Origin: DATAEK01 sp036258055
GTDB taxonomy: Bacteria; Acidobacteriota; Vicinamibacteria; Vicinamibacterales; 2-12-FULL-66-21
Reading direction: 5' to 3'
Assembly (NCBI GenBank): GCA_036258055.1
Contig: DATAEK010000157.1
Location: forward strand, 1-18,942
DNA: 18,942 nucleotides
A program made the translations under genes and the position numbers. The notes below the pieces were generated by a model. The model was not told the origin of the DNA, searched no databases, and saw nothing but the letters and a program-made list of their open reading frames with translations. This document shows, in pieces, positions 13,937-18,942 of this stretch; the stretch's first letter is position 1, and every line of letters starts with the position of its first letter.

Positions 13937-14237
13937 GAGCGACCTTGATCGCCACCTGCGAGTGAAATTCCGCCGTTCTTCTCGGGTCACTGATCCTCGA
14001 GCGTCGATTGGTTGACGGAAGGCGTATCGCTTCGCCCTGCTCGCGCCGAACCGGCCAACCGATCGCGGTTTCATGCACCCATGAAGAAGATCGCAAGCCG
14101 TACGCAAAACGCGACAGCCGCATCACGTGTGTGTGCGCGTCAGGGGTTTGAACGAGATCGGGCCTATTGGGGAGCGAGCCCTCGTACGGTCAGGTTGGAG
14201 TTGGCCGGAAAGGTGCGGTCTGCGCGGCGAACGGCGA
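13937..14237 (-). other. Gene-free leader/intergenic stretch upstream of the FG-GAP gene
   Basis: About 300 bases between the TPR kinase stop (14238) and the FG-GAP protein's ribosome site. The longer start of the FG-GAP frame (14107) and the plus-strand frames crossing here are not supported. I see no convincing -35/-10 pair, RNA structure or terminator, but the distance suggests the FG-GAP gene has its own promoter somewhere in this stretch. Confidence 0.4.
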
Positions 14238-16853
14238 TCAGGAGCCCAACAGCGCTCGGTACTCTGCTGCTCTCTCGTGCTTGCCCCACGCCACGTAGAG
14301 TTCGAGCAGGCGCTTGATGGTGGTCTTCATTTCCGCACCCGGCAACGTGGGTTGGGACTCGAGCTCCCGTCGTGCGTCGAGCAATACGCCCTCGGCTTCG
14401 TCGTAGCGCCCGAGCGCGACGAGCGACGCACCAAGCAGGCTTTTCGTGGCGCCGAGGCTCCAATCGTCCTCCACGAACGTGCGGCGCCGGGCCGGCACGA
14501 GGCCCGGGGTCAGGGCGCGAATTCGGAGGCCCTCGCGCAGCAGCGCCTCGGCCGCTGCGGGCTCCCTTCTCTTAAGCTGCACGGAGGCGAGATTGATCGT
14601 GTAGATCGCGACGAGCTGGTGGTCGTTGCCCAGCACCGGCCGTGCAATGTCCAACGCGTTCTGCAGCGCGGAAGCTGCCTTGTTATACCGCCCTTGCAGG
14701 ATGAAGACGTGCGCGATGCTATTGAGTGCCATCGCCAGACTCGGATGCTTGTCGCCGAACGCCTTCCGATGGATCTCCAGCGTCTGTCGAAACATCGACA
14801 GCGCGGATGGATAGTCGCCTCTCGTCGCCGCGATGAGACCAAGGTCGTGCATGCTCATGCCCGAGTTCGGATGATCCGCTCCGCGCGTCTTCCGGTTCAA
14901 CTCCAGAGATTGCCGGAGCAGCGTCTCCGCGCCAGCGAGATCGCCCCTGAGCCGCAATATCGATCCGACGGCGCTCAGGCTCACGGCGGTTTCCCTGTGA
15001 TCGTCGCCGAGCACCTTCCGCCTGATCGCCAGCGCTTCGCGCAGAAGCGGCTCGGCGCGCTCGCTGAGTCCCAGATCCTGATAGACACGTCCGAGCTCCA
15101 CCAGCGTGACGGCCACGTCCTCGTGCTCTAACCCCAGAAGTTTGCGGCGCATCACGAGTGCCCGCTCCAGGCTGCGTTCCGCAGCGGGGTATTCACCCTT
15201 TTCAATCAGCAAGGCACCGAGATCGTTGAGCGTCCGGGCCACGCGTACATGCTCCGGCCCGAACAGGTGTTGGCCGCTGTCGAGCGCCTGTTCGAGCAGC
15301 AACTGCGCCTTGTCGAAAGCGCCATACCGGCGATAGAGCCGTCCGAGGATCGTGAAGATCTCGGCTTGCGCTTCAGCGTGGCCGACCAGCTCCTTCTGTG
15401 CTTGATCGGCGCCGGCATCGAGCAGCGCCCGAACCGTGAGGCCGTCCGCGGTCGCACGGTTCGCAATGGGATCCGCCCCCAAGAGGATCCCGGTCAGTAC
15501 CTCGCTGACCTTGGCTGCTTTGGTCGCCTCTCGCTGCGCGCGATCGCGCTCTGTCGAGAGCCGGGTCGTATAGAACGCCGTCGAGCCGCTGAGCAGCAGG
15601 ACGACGGCTGCCGACATCGCGACGCCGCGGACATGGCGTTGAACGAACTTGGCGCCCCGATACCGAAGCGTGTCCGGTCGCGCGCTGATCGGCTCGTGGC
15701 GCAGAACACGCCGAACGTCGTCTGCCAGTGCGGTGACCGAGGGGTAGCGCTCGACGGCGTCCTTCTTCAACGCCTTTGCGACGATGGTGTCGAGATCTCC
15801 ACGAAGCGCGCGGCGCAGCTTGCTCGACGTTGTGGCGCACTGGCTCGCGTGGCGCGAGAGCCTCTCCAGTGGTTCGGTCGCGGAAACAACTGCATCCGAC
15901 ACGCGCTGCGGCTCCGCGTCGACGATGGCCCGGATGAGCGTGGCGGGCGATCGGACCGCGCCGCCGGCCGGATGTTGACCGCTCAGCAGCACATAGAGCA
16001 ATACGCCAAGCGCATATACGTCGGTGGCGGTCGTGACCACCCCGCCGCAGAGTTGCTCTGGTGCCGCGTACTCAGGCGTCAGCGCGGCGCCCCCTTCTCG
16101 CGTGAGCGCGCTTGCGGCGCTAGACCCGGCGGTGCCCCATGCGGCGTCACGCTCGATCAGCTTGGCGATGCCGAAGTCGAGGAGCTTGACCTCGCCGTCA
16201 GTGCTCACGAGCACGTTCGCGGGCTTGATGTCACGGTGGACGATCAGGTTCGTGTGCGCGTGGGCAACAGCCTCGAGGACGTCAAGAAAGAGACGGAGTC
16301 GAGCCTCGATGCCGAGCGCACGCTCGTCACAGTACCTGTCAATGCTCTGGCCGTCGACGAGTTCGAGGATGAGATACGGCTGACCGGTCGGCGACACACC
16401 GGCGTCTATCAGATGCGCGATCCGGGGGTGCCTCAGACTCGCAAGGATGGTCCCTTCTTGTCGGAATCGCTCTTCGCCGGTGCGACCGATCAGCCCGATG
16501 TTGAGCAGCTTGACGGCCGCGCGCCCCTCGAAGCGGCCGTCGCAGCGTTCGGCGAGCCAGACACTCCCTGTCCCGCCCTGGCCAAGGGGTGTCACCAGAC
16601 GGTAGGCGCCAATGACCTGGCCTGCCAGCGACTGCACCAGCGTCGAACGCGGATCCAGCACCGCATGCTCGAGAAACCGCGACTCGTGCACGACCTGATG
16701 CTGGGCAAGCATCGTCCGCAGATCGGTGGCAAGCGCCGGATCGTACGTCGAGATGGAGGCCAACCAGGTGGCCCGCTCCTCAGTCGCGATCTCCAACGCT
16801 TCGTCCAGATACGGACTGAGGACACGCCACCGATCAGGGTCGATTGTCGGCAT
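14238..16853 (-). CDS. Membrane-anchored Ser/Thr protein kinase with C-terminal TPR domain
   Basis: The protein has 871 residues from the ATG at 16853, 5 bases after the sigma-factor stop (TAG at 16861-16859), so the two are translationally coupled; the open frame to 16985 overlaps the sigma gene and is not real. After an acidic N-terminal helix region the PknB-type kinase domain has a Gly loop G-Q-G-G-T-G-S-V (91-98), Lys in A-V-K-L-L (K115), E133 in helix C, H-R-D-I-K-P-A-N (206-213), D-F-G (226-228) and A-P-E (264-266). All catalytic residues are present, so it should be active. One transmembrane helix lies near 410-429, placing the kinase inside and the rest outside the membrane. From about 475 to the end there are roughly nine TPR units of the NB-ARC-associated kind (E-x-A-L-x-I-R-x-K-V-L-G-x-D-H-x-x-T-A-x-S-L). 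Partners are probably proteins bound by the TPRs. This sigma factor-kinase pairing recurs in Acidobacteria. Confidence 0.9.
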   Translation of the reverse strand: MPTIDPDRWRVLSPYLDEALEIATEERATWLASISTYDPALATDLRTMLAQHQVVHESRFLEHAVLDPRSTLVQSLAGQVIGAYRLVTPLGQGGTGSVWLAERCDGRFEGRAAVKLLNIGLIGRTGEERFRQEGTILASLRHPRIAHLIDAGVSPTGQPYLILELVDGQSIDRYCDERALGIEARLRLFLDVLEAVAHAHTNLIVHRDIKPANVLVSTDGEVKLLDFGIAKLIERDAAWGTAGSSAASALTREGGAALTPEYAAPEQLCGGVVTTATDVYALGVLLYVLLSGQHPAGGAVRSPATLIRAIVDAEPQRVSDAVVSATEPLERLSRHASQCATTSSKLRRALRGDLDTIVAKALKKDAVERYPSVTALADDVRRVLRHEPISARPDTLRYRGAKFVQRHVRGVAMSAAVVLLLSGSTAFYTTRLSTERDRAQREATKAAKVSEVLTGILLGADPIANRATADGLTVRALLDAGADQAQKELVGHAEAQAEIFTILGRLYRRYGAFDKAQLLLEQALDSGQHLFGPEHVRVARTLNDLGALLIEKGEYPAAERSLERALVMRRKLLGLEHEDVAVTLVELGRVYQDLGLSERAEPLLREALAIRRKVLGDDHRETAVSLSAVGSILRLRGDLAGAETLLRQSLELNRKTRGADHPNSGMSMHDLGLIAATRGDYPSALSMFRQTLEIHRKAFGDKHPSLAMALNSIAHVFILQGRYNKAASALQNALDIARPVLGNDHQLVAIYTINLASVQLKRREPAAAEALLREGLRIRALTPGLVPARRRTFVEDDWSLGATKSLLGASLVALGRYDEAEGVLLDARRELESQPTLPGAEMKTTIKRLLELYVAWGKHERAAEYRALLGS

Positions 16854-16858
16854 GAACC

Positions 16859-17422
16859 CTATGACACTCGGCCCGCGCTGCAGATCGCATGGTGCAGATA
16901 CAGGCGGCCTTTCTCCCAGTTGCGCTGAATGGTGCGTTCCGACACGCCGCGCATGGCCGCGATCTCGACGAAGGAAAAACCGCAAAAGAACTTGAGATCG
17001 ATGATCTCGGCCAGATCCGGTTCGACCGCGGCGAGCTCATCGAGCGCATCGCTGATCAGCATCAATGAGTGTGGGCTGACTAGACTGTCTGCGTGGTCAT
17101 CGCCGAGGGAGGTGATTTCGAACATTCCCCCACGCTTCTCAGACCGACGACGCCGCACATCATCGATGATGAGGCCTCGCATCACTCGAGCGGCGTAGGC
17201 CATGAAGCGTGCGTGATCGACGAAAACCGCTTCTTCCTTGCCGGAGATCGAAATGTAGGCTTCGTGCAGGAGAGTGGTGACCCCGAGGCCGTCGACGCGT
17301 CCTCGCCGGGCGAGTTGCCGCCGGGCGAGGCGGCGGAGGTCCCCGTACAACGTTCCGAAGAGCGCATCAGCGACAACAGGGTCATCGCCAACGGTCTGTA
17401 GTCCGGAAGTTACGTTAATCAC
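16859..17422 (-). CDS. RNA polymerase sigma factor, ECF-like (TIGR02999-type)
   Basis: The protein has 187 residues. Region 2 is represented by L-Y-G-D-L-R-R-L-A-R-R-Q-L, then T-T-L-L-H-E-A-Y-I, H-A-R-F-M-A-Y-A-A-R-V-M-R and the very characteristic L-I-I-D-D-V-R-R-R-R-S-E-K-R-G-G. Region 4 is L-A-E-I-I-D-L-K-F-F-C-G-F-S-F-V-E-I-A followed by the helix-turn-helix V-S-E-R-T-I-Q-R-N-W. This is the short ECF-like group common in Acidobacteria and Planctomycetes, often encoded beside Ser/Thr kinases. It directs RNA polymerase to an unknown promoter set. The GTG at 17422 is preferred because GGAAAGG (17437-17431) lies 8 bases upstream; the GTG at 17431 abuts that site too closely. No anti-sigma factor with a zinc finger is adjacent: the coupled kinase, 5 bases downstream, is the likely controller, perhaps by phosphorylation. 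Confidence 0.88.
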   Translation of the reverse strand: MINVTSGLQTVGDDPVVADALFGTLYGDLRRLARRQLARRGRVDGLGVTTLLHEAYISISGKEEAVFVDHARFMAYAARVMRGLIIDDVRRRRSEKRGGMFEITSLGDDHADSLVSPHSLMLISDALDELAAVEPDLAEIIDLKFFCGFSFVEIAAMRGVSERTIQRNWEKGRLYLHHAICSAGRVS

Positions 17423-17603
17423 AGCCTGCACCTTTCCGGCCTCGATGGCCTCTGCCGAACATCCTCCTATTCAAAATCGCAAACGGATGAAAAAAGACGA
17501 CATGGCTGGGCGTGCGAGCGCCGAGACCCGGTGAAGAAAAAGGCTGAACTAGCGAACAGAAGACGAAGGCGCTCGGCACGGGGCCGAAGTCATACCGCAG
17601 GTT

Positions 17604-18668
17604 TCACGACGCACGATCCCCGACGTTGCGTCGCCGATGCAACGCATTCAGGTCGTTCTGCCCGCTGTGCCCCTTCCGCATATGAAGCTCCCGACCGCCA
17701 TCGGCGAAGCGGACCTCGTCCATCAGCTGGTTGATCAGGAAGATCCCGCGTCCATTTCCCTTGAGCAGGTTGCGATTCTCGAGGGGATTCGCCACCCGGC
17801 TGACATCGAACCCTGGTCCCGGATCGCGCACCACGATCAGCACATCGCCCGCGTGGTCGTAGGTGACGCAACACTGGACGGACTTCGTCCGATCACCCTG
17901 GCAGCCATGCCGGATCGCATTCGCGAGCGCTTCCTGCAGCGCCAGCTCGATCTCGAACTCGTGGCCGACGACTCCGGGCTTGTTTCGCAGTGCCTGTGCA
18001 ACCCCGTCGGTCACCGTGCGGATGGCGGCGGGATCAGCCGGAATCACGATATTGAACTGGCAGGCCGAGCAGAATGGCAGCAGCGCACTGAGTTGCTTCG
18101 CGCCGTCGAGCGCCGCCCGCAGTTCAAGAACGAGACGTCGCTCTGCTTCTTCGGCCTGATCGCGCCCGCGGAGGGCCTGCGCCAGCTCATCAACGTTCAG
18201 CCTCAGCTCCAATTGGGCCACGGCCTGACGCCGAAGCGCGTCGAGCGCCGCCTGTTGCTCCGAGGTTAGTGTCCGCGGAACCCGATCAAGTACGCAGAGG
18301 GTCCCGAGTGCGTGGCCGTCATGCGTGACCAGCGGCGACCCGGCGTAGAAGCGGATCCAGGGCTCCTCGACAACGAGCGGGTTCTCGCGGAAACGCTCGT
18401 CGGCGAGCGTATCTGGCACGACGAACAGGTCGCGCTTCTGGATCGTGTGCGCGCAAAAGGCAATGCTGCGCGCGGTTTCCGTCGCGCTGATGCCCGCCCG
18501 TGACTTGAACCACTGGCGCTTCTCGTCGAGCAGCGTGATGAGCGCGATCGGCGTTCCGCAGATCTGCGACGCCAGCAGCGTCAGATCGTCGAACGCCTGC
18601 TCCGGCTCGGTGTCCAGGATCCGGTAGCGTCGAAGCGCCGCGAGGCGCGCTGTTTCATCGTTGACCAT
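17604..18668 (-). CDS. GAF-domain protein with RsbW-like (HATPase_c_2) ATPase domain
   Basis: The protein has 354 residues, soluble. An N-terminal R-L-A-A-L-R-R-Y-x-I-L-D-T-E-P-E followed by a GAF domain (about 20-150; S-R-A-G-I, F-C-A-H-T-I, Y-A-G-S-P-L, G-T-L-C-V-L-D) is the usual sensor unit of acidobacterial and cyanobacterial signalling proteins. A helical, probably coiled-coil linker (150-192) leads to L-L-P-F-C-S-A-C (196-203), with a Cys pair, and then a GHKL ATPase domain of the anti-sigma kinase type: E-L-A-L-Q-E-A-L-A-N-A-I-R-H-G (241-255, N-box), D-P-G-P-G-F-D (282-288) and G-N-G-R-G-I-F-L-I-N-Q-L (304-315). There is no phosphoacceptor His domain, so it is more likely an anti-sigma or antagonist kinase, or its partner-switch relative, than a normal sensor histidine kinase. 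The ATG at 18668 has only a weak ribosome site. It lies about 180 bases upstream of the sigma gene on the same strand. Confidence 0.85.
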   Translation of the reverse strand: MVNDETARLAALRRYRILDTEPEQAFDDLTLLASQICGTPIALITLLDEKRQWFKSRAGISATETARSIAFCAHTIQKRDLFVVPDTLADERFRENPLVVEEPWIRFYAGSPLVTHDGHALGTLCVLDRVPRTLTSEQQAALDALRRQAVAQLELRLNVDELAQALRGRDQAEEAERRLVLELRAALDGAKQLSALLPFCSACQFNIVIPADPAAIRTVTDGVAQALRNKPGVVGHEFEIELALQEALANAIRHGCQGDRTKSVQCCVTYDHAGDVLIVVRDPGPGFDVSRVANPLENRNLLKGNGRGIFLINQLMDEVRFADGGRELHMRKGHSGQNDLNALHRRRNVGDRAS

Positions 18669-18692
18669 CGTTGCTGCTTCAGTCTCGTGCCT

Positions 18693-18942
18693 CTACATGT
18701 ACAGATGGAGTTGCGCCAGCAGCGCGGAGGTTGTGGCGTCGAACGCGTGGTCGTGGTAGTACGACACGTCCACGTTCCAGTGCGTGCGCGGCAAGAGGTT
18801 TGCCTCGAACGCGAGGCGGCGCAGATCTGAAGTGCCCGGCGCCCCGCCGGACGTGCGGAGCTGCGGCGAGAACTTCAGCCAGATCCCGCGGTACACTTCG
18901 ACGGACGTCTCATTGACCACGACCCACGAGCGCCCGCCCGCC
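18693..18942 (-). CDS. 3' end of an outer-membrane-type beta-strand protein (5' end outside window)
   Basis: The minus-strand frame is open from the right window edge to a stop at 18693, giving the last 82 residues of a longer protein. Alternating polar/hydrophobic strands (SVEVYRGIWLKFSPQLRT, LRRLAFEANLLP, T-H-W-N-V-D-V-S-Y-Y-H-D-H) and a C-terminal L-L-A-Q-L-H-L-Y-M strand look like the end of an outer-membrane beta-barrel. The R-T-H-W-N-V-x-x-S-Y-Y pattern is familiar from acidobacterial uncharacterised exported proteins, but I cannot name the family. The internal ATG-like start near 18920 is inside the barrel region and not meaningful. The GAF-ATPase gene follows 24 bases downstream, close enough to share a transcript. 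Confidence 0.5.
   Translation of the reverse strand, partial: AGGRSWVVVNETSVEVYRGIWLKFSPQLRTSGGAPGTSDLRRLAFEANLLPRTHWNVDVSYYHDHAFDATTSALLAQLHLYM

Noticed and set aside
14127..15131. 334-codon plus-strand open frame opposite the TPR region
   Set aside because: Its repeat-like look only mirrors the TPR repeats on the other strand.
15249..16928. 559-codon plus-strand open frame opposite the Ser/Thr kinase gene
   Set aside because: It is antisense to an unmistakable kinase-TPR gene and its translation has no recognisable domain, only the composition expected of a GC-rich shadow frame.

Overview
The window is about 19 kb of GC-rich bacterial chromosome. The gene set points to an acidobacterium, probably of the Vicinamibacteria type. 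The clues are an orphan FtsX/MacB-type permease of the acidobacterial duplicated (ADOP) family, a sigma factor of the short ECF-like TIGR02999 group beside a Ser/Thr kinase with TPRs, stand-alone carboxypeptidase-regulatory-like (CarboxypepD_reg) surface proteins, and FG-GAP/Ig secreted proteins. This assignment is by gene content only. There is no rRNA or other phylogenetic marker, and no transposase, integrase, phage gene or CRISPR array.

Left part, plus strand (1-4354): the 3' end of a sialidase/BNR-repeat-like exported protein; a small exported protein of unknown function; a gene-free stretch with a short relic of a Ser/Thr kinase; a 592-residue exported protein made of CarboxypepD_reg-like modules; a GntR-type regulator with a consensus -35/-10 promoter, an almost leaderless start and a probable one-base frameshift near 3646; and a YdeI/OmpD-associated family protein whose start overlaps, as ATGA, the stop of the regulator's restored frame.

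Middle, minus strand (4373-8921): an orphan ADOP permease broken by a frameshift near 7616, then a hopanoid-associated sugar epimerase (hpnA) and a hopanoid-associated nucleoside phosphorylase (hpnG-like). The three run in the same direction with short gaps. The last two suggest hopanoid side-chain metabolism. Between the permease and the divergent cmoA gene lies a 226-base gap with a strong imperfect hairpin (9024-9069) and a tRNA-like 3' segment ending in an encoded CCA.

Plus strand (9148-10730): cmoA (carboxy-SAM synthase, tRNA wobble uridine modification) and a membrane methyltransferase of the ICMT/PEMT superfamily.

Right part, minus strand (10865-18942): in transcription order, the 3' end of an outer-membrane-type protein, a GAF plus RsbW-like ATPase protein, an ECF-like sigma factor tightly coupled to a membrane-anchored Ser/Thr kinase with a large TPR domain, then a 1017-residue exported protein with seven FG-GAP-like repeats followed by HYDIN/choice-of-anchor-D and Ig-like domains. 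The kinase, sigma factor and GAF-ATPase together look like a signalling block. Whether it controls the exported proteins on either side is inference.

I did not find a clearly new multi-gene system. The items most worth a second look are the structured element at 8988-9069, the frameshifted regulator with its leaderless promoter and palindrome, and the cmoA-membrane methyltransferase pairing.
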